Shown here: positions 1 to 7,568 of the stretch, piece by piece
Layout: every line of letters starts with the position of its first letter
Numbering within the stretch: position 1 is the stretch's first letter
NCBI RefSeq assembly: GCF_004011505.1
Contig: NZ_SAUN01000001.1
Span: 10,257,501-10,321,500, forward strand
DNA from: Nonomuraea polychroma
GTDB taxonomy: Bacteria > Actinomycetota > Actinomycetes > Streptosporangiales > Streptosporangiaceae
Reading direction: 5' to 3'
Length of the DNA: 64,000 nucleotides
Made by a program: the position numbers and the translations under genes
Notes under the pieces: model-generated
Told to the model about the DNA's origin: nothing
What the model saw: the letters and a program-made list of their open reading frames with translations, nothing else
The model's database searches: none

Positions 1-212
1 TGCGCGCTGCGCAGACCCGCATCGTCGTCGGCGTCGGAGCCGAATCGGAGGGCGAAATGGCCTACCGCGGGGGCGTGGCGGTCGCCGAACGGCTCGGCAC
101 GAAGCCGGTGACCTTCCCCAGCCACCACGGCGGCTTCCTCGGCGGCGAGTTCGGCTATAAGGGCGACCCGGACGCCTTCGCCGTCACGCTCCGCCAGGTC
201 CTGTCCGAGTAG
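1..212 (+). CDS. Alpha/beta hydrolase, C-terminal end (partial)
   Basis: Only the last 69 codons are present; the gene begins before the window. The frame ending in TAG at 210-212 reads RIVVGVGAESEGEMAYRGG, then SHHGGF, then FAVTLRQVLSE. An SHHGGF-type motif about 30 residues from the end is the usual place of the catalytic histidine in small actinobacterial alpha/beta hydrolases, where the preceding strand carries the 'measure the payload' V-V-G-x-G segment. This points to a serine hydrolase of unknown substrate. The nucleophile elbow lies outside the window, so the enzyme class cannot be refined. Confidence 0.7.
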   Translation, partial: RAAQTRIVVGVGAESEGEMAYRGGVAVAERLGTKPVTFPSHHGGFLGGEFGYKGDPDAFAVTLRQVLSE

Positions 213-263
213 GGCGGATTCTGATCCCCGGGCAGGCGCCCCCGCTGCCCGCGCTCCCGAACG

Positions 264-290
264 GGCCGCGCAGCGGGGTGCTGCGCGGCC
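264..290. terminator. Hairpin between convergent genes, probable terminator
   Basis: A perfect 10-bp stem, GGCCGCGCAG (264-273) and CTGCGCGGCC (281-290), encloses a 7-nt loop. It lies between the end of the hydrolase gene (212) and the end of the minus-strand sigma operon (367), where a bidirectional terminator is expected. There is no clear T tract on either side, which is common in actinomycetes. Confidence 0.6.
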
Positions 291-366
291 GGTCAACGTC
301 CGGTGGCCGCTGATGGTCAGTTGCCGGCGGGCGGTTGCCCCTCGGAGCCGCCGACGTCGTTCCAGG

Positions 367-918
367 TCAGGCGTCGACGACGACGCATGGCCCGACCCGA
401 CCGGTGATCAAGGATGCCGTGAGCGACCACAGCGTTTTCTGCTTCTTCGTCTCGGCGGTCTCCTGAGAGGTCCCGGCGAACGCCATCACCAACGTCTGGT
501 CCTCTCCGATGCGCCGGGGATCGATGTCCAGCCCGCCGTCGCGCATGCGGGCGGCCGCGTTGGAGTCCGGCCCCAGGGCCACCTGGCCGGTGGTCTTGCC
601 TCTGGGCGGCTTGCAGTCCTTGCCGGCCGGGAGGTAGCTGATGTCGGCCCTGACGCCTTGCTTCGCCAGGTCCTGTTCCAGCTGGTCGGCGTCCTCGAAC
701 TCGTTGATCTCCACTCTGACCGTGCCGTCGGCGTTCTTGCTCACGGCGTAGGCAGGCGACTCCGTGCCCGTCAGCGACGGGACCGCGAACGCCGCCGCGG
801 CGGCCAGCGCTGCCACCGCGCCCCCGGCGTACAGTCGGCGGGCGATGCGGTGGCGCCGTTCGGCGCGGGCCGTGATCTCGGCTTTCAGATCCATCAGCAG
901 GTGCTCCTCGAATCTCAT
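367..918 (-). CDS. Single-pass membrane protein coupled to an ECF sigma factor
   Basis: 183 residues. A short basic N-terminus with a run of charged residues (about 1-30) is followed by one hydrophobic segment rich in Ala and Leu (about 31-50) and an outside domain with conserved-looking blocks SPAYAVSKNADGTV and YLPAGKDC and a second Cys near the C-terminus. The start ATG (918-916) overlaps the TGA of the sigma gene (917-915) in an ATGA junction, so it is translationally coupled to it. Position and topology suggest a membrane partner of the sigma factor, perhaps an anti-sigma-like protein, but no ZAS-type HxxxCxxC zinc motif is visible. The function is therefore inferred only from context. 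Confidence 0.75.
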   Translation of the reverse strand: MRFEEHLLMDLKAEITARAERRHRIARRLYAGGAVAALAAAAAFAVPSLTGTESPAYAVSKNADGTVRVEINEFEDADQLEQDLAKQGVRADISYLPAGKDCKPPRGKTTGQVALGPDSNAAARMRDGGLDIDPRRIGEDQTLVMAFAGTSQETAETKKQKTLWSLTASLITGRVGPCVVVDA

Positions 919-1466
919 CCTGGTGCTCCATCCATGACGAAGGGCAGGTTCCGCAGCGTCCGGCGGGCGCGGTGCAGCCGTACCTTGGCGGCCCCTTGCC
1001 GGATGCCGAGGGCCTGCGCCGCTTCCGTGACCGTGAGCTGGTCGATGACGACCAGCTCGAGCACGGCGCGTTCGCCCTCGGGCAGCTCGGCCATGGCCTC
1101 GAAGGCCCGCCTGGCTTGCTGCTCCGCGTCGATGCGCTCTTCGAGCCTGGCGACGTCGTCGGTGTCCAGCGGGCGGCGCCCGCTCACCCGATCCGTCAGC
1201 TGGTGCTGCTTGTACGCCCGGCGCCGCTCGGCCGAGATCGTCTTGCGGGCCACTCCGTAGAGCCACGCGATCTCGGTGCCCAGTTCGGCCCGGTAGGTGT
1301 GGGCCGAGTCGAGCACCGCTACGAACACCTCGGCCACCAGATCCGCGACGGTGTGCGGATCGTCGACGCGACGGGCGAGGAAACGGGTGACCGCATCGAC
1401 GTGCCGTCGGTAGAAGGCCTCGAAGGCCACAGGATCTGTGGCGATCTTCGCCTGTTTGCGACGCAC
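915..1466 (-). CDS. ECF-type RNA polymerase sigma factor
   Basis: 183 residues with the two standard sigma-70 modules. Region 2 is around residues 10-80 (FEAFYRRHVDAVTRFLARRV, then DLVAEVFVAVL and the W-LYGVARKTI promoter-melting segment). Region 4 is around 120-175 (LPEGERAVLELVV, then LTVTEAAQALGI and KVRLHRARRTLR, a helix-turn-helix that would read the -35 element). The GTG start at 1466 was chosen because an AAGGGAG ribosome site lies 8 bases upstream and homology begins just after; a longer reading frame up to 1616 has no ribosome site. It overlaps the next gene by ATGA and probably directs its own small operon. The target promoters are unknown. Confidence 0.9.
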   Translation of the reverse strand: MRRKQAKIATDPVAFEAFYRRHVDAVTRFLARRVDDPHTVADLVAEVFVAVLDSAHTYRAELGTEIAWLYGVARKTISAERRRAYKQHQLTDRVSGRRPLDTDDVARLEERIDAEQQARRAFEAMAELPEGERAVLELVVIDQLTVTEAAQALGIRQGAAKVRLHRARRTLRNLPFVMDGAPG

Positions 1467-1594
1467 CGGCCGTGCTCCCTTCGTCGATTCACATCCCTGC
1501 TTGGTGAGAACTGGAGAAAGGGTTACAAGCTTGGACCATTGTGGTGTTGAGCTGGGCATGCGCTGCTGTCCTAGATGCGCCTTATCCTCGAAGC

Positions 1595-2230
1595 ATGAGG
1601 GCAAGGCCGCTGACACTCATTCAGGACGATCTCGTCGACTACGACACGGCGATGGAGCGCATGACCGACCTCGTCGGGCACCGCCAGCGGGACGAGCGGC
1701 CGGACACGCTCTGGCTGCTCAGCCATCCGTCCGTCTACACCATCGGCCGCCGCACGCCGCTCACCCACCTGCCCGACCCCACGCGCGGCATCCCGGTGGT
1801 CGAGACGGGCCGTGGCGGGCAGCTCACCTACCACGGGCCGGGCCAGCTCGTCGGCTACCTGATCGTCAAGCTGGATGAGGACCAGGGCATCGTCGACTAC
1901 GTGCGCGAGGTGGAGCTGCGGCTGGTGGAGGCGCTGGGCAAGCTGGGCTTGCCGGCCGAGCGGCGCGACACCCCGCCGGGGTCCGAGCTGCTCACCGGCG
2001 TCTGGACCGTGGAAACCGGCCGGAAGATCATCTCGATCGGGATGCGGCAGAGCCGGGGCGTGACCAGCCACGGATTCGCGCTCAACGTGGACGGCGACCT
2101 GACGCCCTGGAACTGGGCGATCGCCTGCGGGATGCCGGACGTGGACATGACCTCGCTCAAGCGCGAGCTTGGCACGGCTTCCATGGACGAGGTCCGCACG
2201 GCCGTGGCCGCCGCCTTCGAAGCGTCCTGA
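1595..2230 (+). CDS. lipB: Octanoyltransferase LipB
   Basis: 211 residues, normal for LipB. It moves octanoyl groups from octanoyl-ACP to lipoyl domains of 2-oxoacid dehydrogenases and glycine cleavage H protein in the cytoplasm, the first step of de novo lipoate attachment. Visible signatures are RGGQLTYHGPGQLVGY (about 73-88), GRKIISIGMR with the catalytic Lys at about 144, TSHGFALNV (about 158-165) and the catalytic Cys at about 178 in WAIACGMPDVDMTSL. In most LipB proteins this last motif reads PCG; here Ala replaces Pro, a small deviation. ATG at 1595 was chosen for the match to the family N-terminus. No lipA lies next to it in this window. Confidence 0.95.
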   Translation: MRARPLTLIQDDLVDYDTAMERMTDLVGHRQRDERPDTLWLLSHPSVYTIGRRTPLTHLPDPTRGIPVVETGRGGQLTYHGPGQLVGYLIVKLDEDQGIVDYVREVELRLVEALGKLGLPAERRDTPPGSELLTGVWTVETGRKIISIGMRQSRGVTSHGFALNVDGDLTPWNWAIACGMPDVDMTSLKRELGTASMDEVRTAVAAAFEAS

Positions 2231-2238
2231 CGGCCGGG

Positions 2239-2629
2239 TCAGCTGCGCGGAAACACCTGCACGTCAGCGTTGTGCGCGCTTCCAGCCAGCTTGCCGTCAC
2301 AGGTGAAGAGGGGAGCTTCCAACGCCTCGGCCAGTGCGAGGTAGGAGGCGTTGTAGGCGGTGTAGTTGTACCGCAGCTCCCACACTCGATCCGCGATCCC
2401 CTTGATCTCATAACGGGAGATTCTCAGGGCCAGATAGTCGGCTCGTGCCCTGCTCGGCCGCGGCGGAGGTCAGCTTGCCGCCCAACGCGAGCCCTCGCAG
2501 GGTGGACAAGACCTCCACATCGAGCAGGTGTGGGGCGTGGACACTTGCCTGAAGGGCGTCGAGGAGCTCTAGCGGCGCCTCGCGGCCGACCAGTGCCTCG
2601 ACCATTGCCGAGGAATCGATGACGATCAC
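2239..2629 (-). pseudogene. vapC: VapC-like PIN-domain toxin, frameshifted
   Basis: The N-terminal half starts with GTG at 2629 (VIVIDSSAMVEALVG, with the first acidic PIN residue, D5) and runs to about 2447. The reading then stops at 2408 in that frame. The other frame continues the PIN fold as ADYLALRISRY, then DRVWELRYNYTAYNASYLALAEAL, then LFTCDGKLAG and the stop at 2239. A one-base insertion (or two-base loss) at about 2441-2447 therefore separates the two halves. Joined, they give a full-length VapC of about 130 residues with its acidic residues. PIN toxins are RNases held by VapB. Either the toxin is inactivated or this is a sequencing error. The start overlaps the vapB stop (GTGA), as usual for the pair. 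Confidence 0.8.
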
Positions 2630-2853
2630 CGCCTGCCCTCTGCGACAGCCTCGAGAATGTCAGCCGTCGACGGCCCCTGAGAGCGATCTTGCGTCTTCAG
2701 CCGCTTGACTATCTCCGCGTTGGTCGGACGGGCGGCGATATCGGCTAGCTCTCTGGCAACGTAAGCCGACAGGGACATGCCGGCTTCGGCGGCGCGCTCC
2801 TTCAACGACTCGGCGACCGGCTCGGGGACATCCCGAATGTAGAGGGTTGCCAT
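2626..2853 (-). CDS. vapB: VapB-like ribbon-helix-helix antitoxin
   Basis: 75 residues. The N-terminus ATLYIRDVPEPVAESLKERAAEAGMSLSAYV is the ribbon-helix-helix DNA-binding fold of FitA/VapB antitoxins: one strand (3-8) and two helices. The C-terminal tail (about 45-75) would wrap the PIN toxin. The start at 2853 follows a normal spacing, and the stop overlaps the vapC start by 4 bases. It probably represses its own promoter in 2854-2920. Because the partner toxin is frameshifted, the antitoxin may now be an orphan. Confidence 0.85.
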   Translation of the reverse strand: MATLYIRDVPEPVAESLKERAAEAGMSLSAYVARELADIAARPTNAEIVKRLKTQDRSQGPSTADILEAVAEGRR

Positions 2854-2921
2854 GTCCAGGATGCTAGCAAGTTGCAAGCAGGTGGGTACGGCCTGCGTCA
2901 GCCGTACCCACCCGCAAGCCG

Positions 2922-4451
2922 TCAGGGTGCCGGGACCTCGTCGACCGTGCGGCGAGGACCTGTGAACCAGTGCTTGGCCGACAACGACCACCACAGGGCG
3001 ATGCCGATCAGCACGAGCCCCACCGCGATCGGCGCGTAGTTGACCGACGTCCACGTGAAGTCCGGGTTGCCCGGTACGCCGGCCGGCGAGAACGGCATGA
3101 TGAAGTAGATCGAGACGATCACGATCTCGACGCAGGCGATCCAGCACAGGACCCGATATCTCTTGCCAAGGGTCCACGGGCCGGGCTCGAACTTGTCGCC
3201 CATGCGCAGGCGCAACCAGATCGGGATCAGGAACGCCAGGTAGAGCCCGATGACCGCGATCGACACGACGGCGTAGAACGCGACCGGCGTGGTGAGGCCG
3301 GGAGGGGCGTACAGGGCGGGCAGCGTGATCAGCGCGGCCACCACGCAGCCCCCGAGGATCGCGTTGACGGGGGTGCGGTTACGGTCCACCTTGGACCACA
3401 GCCGCCAGCCGGGCACCGCGCCGTCGCGCGAGAACGCGTACGTCATCCGCGACATCGACGTCACGCAGCTCATCCCGCAGAAGAACTGCCCGATGGTGGA
3501 GATCGCGAAGATCGCGGTGGCCAGCGGGGACGACAGTGCGGTCTCGAAGATGGCGCCGACGAAGCCGCCCTGTTTGTTGAGCTCGTCGACGTTCGTGGCG
3601 GCGAACAGGAACGCCAGCAGCAGGATCCAGCCGCCGATGGCCGAGTAGAAGATCGACTGCCACAGGCCGCGAGCCGCGCTCTTGGCGGCGCCCTGCGTCT
3701 CCTCTGACACGTGGGCGCAGGCGTCGAAGCCGGTGATCGTGTACTGGGTGAGCAGGAAGCCGAGCGGCAGCACGTACAGCCAGAAGGTGAAGCCGTTGGA
3801 GCCGTCGCCGAAGCCGGAGTTGTTGTTGGTGCCGAAGAAGACGAAGTCGGCCGTCTGGTGCTGGCTGGGCGCGAAGATCAGGATGGCGACGACGATCGCG
3901 GCGCCCACCACGTGCCACCAGACCGAGACGTTCTGCAGCACCGAGATCAGCCTGTGGCTGTAGATGTTGATCAGGGCGTGCAGCGCCAAGATGATCACGA
4001 ACAGCAGGAACGCTTGAGGCAGCGTGGCTTCCCACGCGCCGCCGGTCAGCCGGTTGAGGGTGATGTTGAGGAACGTCGCGCAGCCGTAGTCGACCGACGC
4101 GGTGACGGCGATGAGGCCGATCAGGTTGAGCCAGCCGGTGAACCAGCCGTGGATCGGCTTGCCCATCTTGGCGGCCCACCAGTAGATGCCGCCGGCGGTC
4201 GGGTATGCCGACACCAGCTCCGACATGCAGAAGCCGATGATAAGGATGAACAACGAGATCAGCGGCCAGCCCCAGGAGATGGCGATGGGGCCGCCGTTGT
4301 TCCAGGCCTGTCCGAACGTCGTGAAGCAGCCGGCGAGGATCGAGATGATGGAGAAGGAGATGGCGAAGTTTGAGAATCCGCTCCAGGTTCGGGCCAGCTC
4401 TTGTTTGTAGCCGAGCTCGGCAAGTCGCCTGGAATCCTCGTCAATGGTCAT
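2922..4451 (-). CDS. APC-family amino acid permease
   Basis: 509 residues with about twelve hydrophobic segments, normal for the APC superfamily (AA_permease_2). The first segment carries TWSGFSNFAISFSIISILAG, the unwound TM1 region that holds the substrate amino group in this family. SELVSAYPTAGGIYWW follows in TM2-3, and a conserved loop GFDACAHVSEET sits after TM6. The overall pattern is that of the GABA/choline-type permease branch, but the substrate cannot be fixed from sequence. ATG at 4451 was chosen over 4484 because GGGAG lies a few bases upstream. It stands alone, transcribed toward vapBC. Uptake across the cytoplasmic membrane by proton or sodium symport is the family norm. Confidence 0.88.
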   Translation of the reverse strand: MTIDEDSRRLAELGYKQELARTWSGFSNFAISFSIISILAGCFTTFGQAWNNGGPIAISWGWPLISLFILIIGFCMSELVSAYPTAGGIYWWAAKMGKPIHGWFTGWLNLIGLIAVTASVDYGCATFLNITLNRLTGGAWEATLPQAFLLFVIILALHALINIYSHRLISVLQNVSVWWHVVGAAIVVAILIFAPSQHQTADFVFFGTNNNSGFGDGSNGFTFWLYVLPLGFLLTQYTITGFDACAHVSEETQGAAKSAARGLWQSIFYSAIGGWILLLAFLFAATNVDELNKQGGFVGAIFETALSSPLATAIFAISTIGQFFCGMSCVTSMSRMTYAFSRDGAVPGWRLWSKVDRNRTPVNAILGGCVVAALITLPALYAPPGLTTPVAFYAVVSIAVIGLYLAFLIPIWLRLRMGDKFEPGPWTLGKRYRVLCWIACVEIVIVSIYFIMPFSPAGVPGNPDFTWTSVNYAPIAVGLVLIGIALWWSLSAKHWFTGPRRTVDEVPAP

Positions 4452-4554
4452 GAGGTCTCCCTGGGGGCGCGGAGGACGCTCCAATTGGACTACATCTAGA
4501 CCATTTCCTTTCCGGTGACAAGGCGTTACAGGCGAGTTTCGATGGGGTCAGGGC

Positions 4555-4588
4555 AGAAAGAAGCCCGCGGTCCCGGAGGGCCGCGGGC
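4555..4588 (-). terminator. Rho-independent terminator of the PfpI-family gene
   Basis: An 8-bp perfect stem, GCCCGCGG (4563-4570) and CCGCGGGC (4581-4588), with a 10-nt loop lies 7 bases past the stop at 4595. On the minus strand it is followed by TTCTTTCT, a usable U tract. Confidence 0.8.
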
Positions 4589-4594
4589 GGCAGG

Positions 4595-5140
4595 TCACTC
4601 GCCGAACGCGTCGGTCGCGGCCTGACAGAAGGCCTTGAGATCGTCCGGCTTGCGGCTGGTGACCAGCGTGTTCGGGCCGGCCGTGCACACGATGACCTCC
4701 TGGTCCTCCCAGGTCGCGCCGGCGTTGCGCAGGTCGGTCCGGAGGCTGGGCCAGGACGTGAGCGTACGTCCGCGTACCACGTCGGCCTCGATCAAGGTCC
4801 ACGGCGCGTGGCAGATGGCCGCCACGGGTTTGCCCGCGTCGAAGAAGGCGCGGACGAACTGCACGGCCTGCGGCACCGTACGCAGGCGGTCGGGGTTGGC
4901 GACACCACCCGGGAGTACGAGGCCGTCGAACGCGGTGGCCTCGGCGCTGTCCACCGTGTCGTCCACGGCGAACGTGTCCGCCTTGTCCAGGTGGTGGAAC
5001 GCCTGGACCTGACCCCGGTGGGTGGAGACGAGCCGCGGCGTCCCGCCCGCCTGCTTGACGGCCTTCCATGGTTCGGTGAGCTCCACCTGCTCCACTCCCT
5101 CGGGAGCGACCAGGAACGCGATGGTCTTGCCGTTCAGCAT
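4595..5140 (-). CDS. DJ-1/PfpI-family protein
   Basis: 181 residues, the normal size of the PfpI/YhbO branch of the DJ-1 superfamily. The nucleophile elbow is AAICHAPWTLIEA (about 100-112), with Cys followed by His. DGLVLPGGVANPDRLR precedes it, and EDQEVIVCTAGPNTLVTSRKPDDL is the usual C-terminal block. Members have been described as proteases, chaperones or protein and nucleotide deglycases that repair glyoxal damage; which applies here is not decidable. ATG at 5140 has GGGAGGAG 5-6 bases upstream. The gene is divergent from the copper chaperone gene with an 84-bp gap. Confidence 0.88.
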   Translation of the reverse strand: MLNGKTIAFLVAPEGVEQVELTEPWKAVKQAGGTPRLVSTHRGQVQAFHHLDKADTFAVDDTVDSAEATAFDGLVLPGGVANPDRLRTVPQAVQFVRAFFDAGKPVAAICHAPWTLIEADVVRGRTLTSWPSLRTDLRNAGATWEDQEVIVCTAGPNTLVTSRKPDDLKAFCQAATDAFGE

Positions 5141-5199
5141 GTGAACTCCTCCCACGTGTTTTCATCCACCTATCCGCCGGGGTCAGATGTATGCGTCTT

Positions 5200-5218
5200 T
5201 ACCCCCTAGGGGTATAGT
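5200..5218 (+). promoter_or_regulatory. CsoR-like palindrome overlapping a -10 box
   Basis: TACCCCCTAGGGGTA (5200-5214) is a near-perfect dyad of the G-tract type bound by CsoR/RcnR copper sensors. It overlaps a -10-like TATAGT (5213-5218). Transcription would begin about 7 bases later, at or next to the ATG at 5225, implying a leaderless copZ message. The site fits copper-responsive repression. No csoR gene is in the window. Confidence 0.65.
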
Positions 5219-5224
5219 GGCGAC

Positions 5225-5488
5225 ATGACTGTTACGACATACCAGGTTGAGGGCATGACCTGCGGCCACTGCGTCAGCTCGGTGACCGCCGAGGTCGGCA
5301 AGGTGGCCGGGGTGAGCGAGGTCCAGGTGGACCTGGCGTCCGGAGCCGTGACGGTGACGAGCGCGGCGCCGCTCGACCGCGCGCTGGTCGAGGAGGCCGT
5401 GACCGAGGCCGGCTACGAGCTGGCCGGCAAGGTCGAGCTGCTGCCGCAGGCCGGCGGCTCGTGCTGCGGCTCCGGTGGTTGCCACTGA
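5225..5488 (+). CDS. copZ: CopZ-like copper chaperone (HMA domain)
   Basis: 87 residues. One heavy-metal-associated domain (about 1-68) carries the metal loop GMTCGHC (10-16) and a ferredoxin-like pattern typical of Cu(I) chaperones that hand copper to a CopA ATPase. The C-terminus (about 76-87) is an added tail rich in Gly, Cys and His, with CC and a terminal C-H, which could be a second metal site. The gene has a CsoR-like operator at its promoter and its own terminator. The usual neighbours copA and csoR are absent, and a group II intron follows instead. Confidence 0.92.
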   Translation: MTVTTYQVEGMTCGHCVSSVTAEVGKVAGVSEVQVDLASGAVTVTSAAPLDRALVEEAVTEAGYELAGKVELLPQAGGSCCGSGGCH

Positions 5489-5501
5489 CCTGTTCGTCAA
5501 C

Positions 5502-5533
5502 GCCCGCCACGCCGTCCAGCCGGTGTGGCGGGC
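5502..5533. terminator. Strong terminator hairpin behind copZ
   Basis: GCCCGCCAC (5502-5510) pairs perfectly with GTGGCGGGC (5525-5533), and the stem extends inward to 12 bp with one G-T pair. It lies 13 bases after the copZ stop and 9 bases before the group II intron. It would also serve the minus-strand short frame whose stop is restored when the intron is removed. Confidence 0.8.
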
Positions 5534-6037
5534 TTCGTCATGTACGCCCGGCATGGGCGATTGCTTGGGGGTGAAAGTCCCCTGGAGGAAGAGGTAGTGC
5601 TAACTCCGAGCCGGAGGCAACTGCGTCGTCGTGAGGCGAGGTGGGGAGGAAGCCCGAGGCGAAACCCTGCACCGAGGAACGCGAACCGCGTATGAGGCAT
5701 GCCAGCTGGGGTGAGCCTGCATGCTACGGCGAAGCCCGTCACTGCCAAGACGGCTGGTGTGTAAACGCGGCGGTTGCAGGGGGAAAGTGATCGTTCTTAT
5801 CCGGGGAGGTCTGTCCGGGTGTCGGTTGTGCTGTCGTTGTCGCCGCGCCGACGGTGGTCATCGTGAGGTGGGCACTGACCGGGCAGAAGTCAGCAGAGGT
5901 CGTAGTACCGGTGAGGGGAACGGACAATCAGCCGGGAAGGACCGAACGTCAGGTAGAGCGGGTGAGGGTGAGGTGCTCGTGCCGGTCGCGGTGATCGCAG
6001 CCATCTCGCGTGTGCGGGCCCGTGGTGGGAGGGGCCG

Positions 6038-7384
6038 GTGCATCCGGTGAGTACCACGACGGAGCGTAGCGGCAGGTCGGCGCCCTTACCGGAGTCCGTG
6101 ATCCCGGGCCTGGGGGTCTCGTTGTGGGAGCAGATGCTTTCGCCGGGGAATCTGGGCCGGGCGTTGAGGCGTGTGGAGGCCAACCGGGGCGCGCCTGGCG
6201 TGGACGGAATGAGCACGGAAGAACTTCGTCCGTGGATCCGCGAGCACTGGGCGAGCGTGCGGGAGGCGTTGGATGCGGGCACGTATCGGCCGTTGCCGGT
6301 CCGCCGGGTGGTGATCCCCAAACCCGGGGGCGGTCAGCGGATGCTGGGAGTGCCCACTGTGCTGGACAGGTTGATCCAGCAGGCGATTGCGCAAGTGCTC
6401 GTGCCGATCTTCGACCCGTTCTTTTCCGGTTCCAGCTTCGGGTTTCGCCCTGGCAAGTCCGCCCATCAGGCGGTGCGGGTCGCGCGGCGATGTGTGGAGG
6501 ATGGGCTGCGATGGGTGGTAGATGTCGATCTTGAACGGTTCTTTGACCGGGTCCAGTTCGACGTGCTGATGGCACGGGTGGCGCGCAAGGTCGACGACCG
6601 CAAGATCCTCAAACTCATCCGGGCGTATCTGGAGGCCGGAGTGATGGTCGATGGGATCGTCCAGGCCACGGTGGAGGGGACTCCTCAGGGTTCCCCGCTG
6701 TCGCCGATCTTGTCGAACATCATGCTGGATGATCTGGACCGGGAGTTGTGGAAACGCGGTCACCGGTTCGTCCGCTTCGCTGATGACATCCGTGTCTTCG
6801 TGCGCAGCAGACGGGCCGCGCACCGGGTGCTCGACTCGGTGACCACGATGATCGAGCAGCGGTTGAAACTCAAGGTCAACACCGAGAAGTCCTCGGTCCG
6901 GCACGCTCGCGAGGCGACGTTGCTGGGGTTCGGGTTCTTCTTCACTCGGTCCGGGGTCAAGATCCGGGTCGATCCAAAGGCGGTCAGCCGCCTGAAGGAC
7001 CGCATCCGGGAGTTGACCAGTCGCAGGTGGAGCGTGTCGATGCCCTGCAGGATCGGCAAGCTCAACGCCTATGTCACCGGGTGGATGGCCTACTTCCATC
7101 TGGCCGACACCCCCAGGGTGTTCAAGGATCTGGATGAGTGGTTTCGCCGTCGGATGCGGCAGATCCGCTGGAAAGAATGGAAGAAGCCCAAGACCCGACG
7201 CCGCAACCTGCGCAAGCTCGGCATCCCTGACCACAAGGCCAGGGAATGGGCATCGAGCGGCAAGGGCTACTGGCGCATCGCGGGCTCACCCATCCTGGCG
7301 CGGGCACTGCCCAACATCCACTGGACCGACCTTGGCCTGAAGGGTCTCTATCCGACCTGGCACAGGCTCAAAACCACGGCCTGA
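6038..7384 (+). CDS. ltrA: Group II intron reverse transcriptase/maturase
   Basis: 448 residues. RT domains 0-7 span about residues 30-330: NRGAPGVDGMS near the start, GFRPGKSAHQAV, the catalytic metal-binding motif RFADDIRVF (FADD rather than the more common YADD), and GTPQGSPLSPILSNIMLD in domain 4. The X/maturase domain (about 330-420) has LNAYVTGWMAYFHLADT and WKKPKTRRRNLRKLG. There is no C-terminal HNH endonuclease, as expected of class C proteins, which target terminator hairpins. The start is GTG at 6038 with GGGAGGGG upstream; GTG at 6047 is also possible. The protein would splice the intron and reverse-transcribe it into new sites. Confidence 0.95.
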   Translation: MHPVSTTTERSGRSAPLPESVIPGLGVSLWEQMLSPGNLGRALRRVEANRGAPGVDGMSTEELRPWIREHWASVREALDAGTYRPLPVRRVVIPKPGGGQRMLGVPTVLDRLIQQAIAQVLVPIFDPFFSGSSFGFRPGKSAHQAVRVARRCVEDGLRWVVDVDLERFFDRVQFDVLMARVARKVDDRKILKLIRAYLEAGVMVDGIVQATVEGTPQGSPLSPILSNIMLDDLDRELWKRGHRFVRFADDIRVFVRSRRAAHRVLDSVTTMIEQRLKLKVNTEKSSVRHAREATLLGFGFFFTRSGVKIRVDPKAVSRLKDRIRELTSRRWSVSMPCRIGKLNAYVTGWMAYFHLADTPRVFKDLDEWFRRRMRQIRWKEWKKPKTRRRNLRKLGIPDHKAREWASSGKGYWRIAGSPILARALPNIHWTDLGLKGLYPTWHRLKTTA

Positions 7385-7385
7385 C

Positions 7386-7456
7386 GAACCGCCGGATGCG
7401 GGCCCGCATGTCCGGTGGTGTGAGAGGGGACGGGTCAACCCCGTCCCCTACTCGAT
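7386..7456 (+). ncRNA. Group II intron domains V and VI
   Basis: Directly after the RT stop, the segment 7386-7421 folds into the short bulged hairpin of domain V (stem halves GCCGGATGCGGG and CCCGCATGTCCGG). The following stem GGGGACGGG/CCCGTCCCC (about 7426-7448) is domain VI, followed by the 3' splice end. Domain V holds the catalytic triad of the ribozyme. Confidence 0.75.
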
Positions 7457-7539
7457 TCGCCCAGGTGATCGAGCAGGGTGCGGCTGATGTCCTCGAGGTG
7501 ACGTAGCTGCGAGATGCGGCTCGGCTTGGACCGATCCAT
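7457..7539 (-). other. Short frame cut by the group II intron
   Basis: On the minus strand, ATG at 7539 opens 27 codons (ending TLLDHLG) up to the intron edge. If the intron is removed, the frame continues into 5541-5539 as GAA TGA and stops, right before the hairpin at 5502-5533. This would be a 28-residue protein, or the tail of a decayed gene, convergent with copZ. Its amphipathic helical look is the only support. Confidence 0.25.
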
Positions 7540-7568
7540 TTGGCCAGAGGCCCGCACCGCCCCCGTGG

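Larger units (their letters stand above)
5542..7456 (+). mobile_element. Class C group II intron, full length
   Basis: About 1.9 kb. The 5' end is placed at GTACGCCCGG (5542), close to the GTGCG consensus, and opens domain I with a GCCC/GGGC stem. A typical intron RNA region (GGGGGTGAAAGTCCCC and following stems) leads to the reverse transcriptase gene at 6038. Domains V and VI follow the gene, and the 3' end is placed at CTACTCGAT (7456), the usual class C ending. Insertion just behind a terminator stem is the hallmark of this class. The element appears intact and potentially able to splice. Ends are from consensus, not from experiment. Confidence 0.85.

Noticed and set aside
317-931. Alternative minus-strand frame overlapping the sigma-linked membrane protein
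   Set aside because: It has no signal or membrane pattern and is Arg/Gly-rich shadow sequence; the frame ending at 367 has a clear membrane helix and a coupled start.
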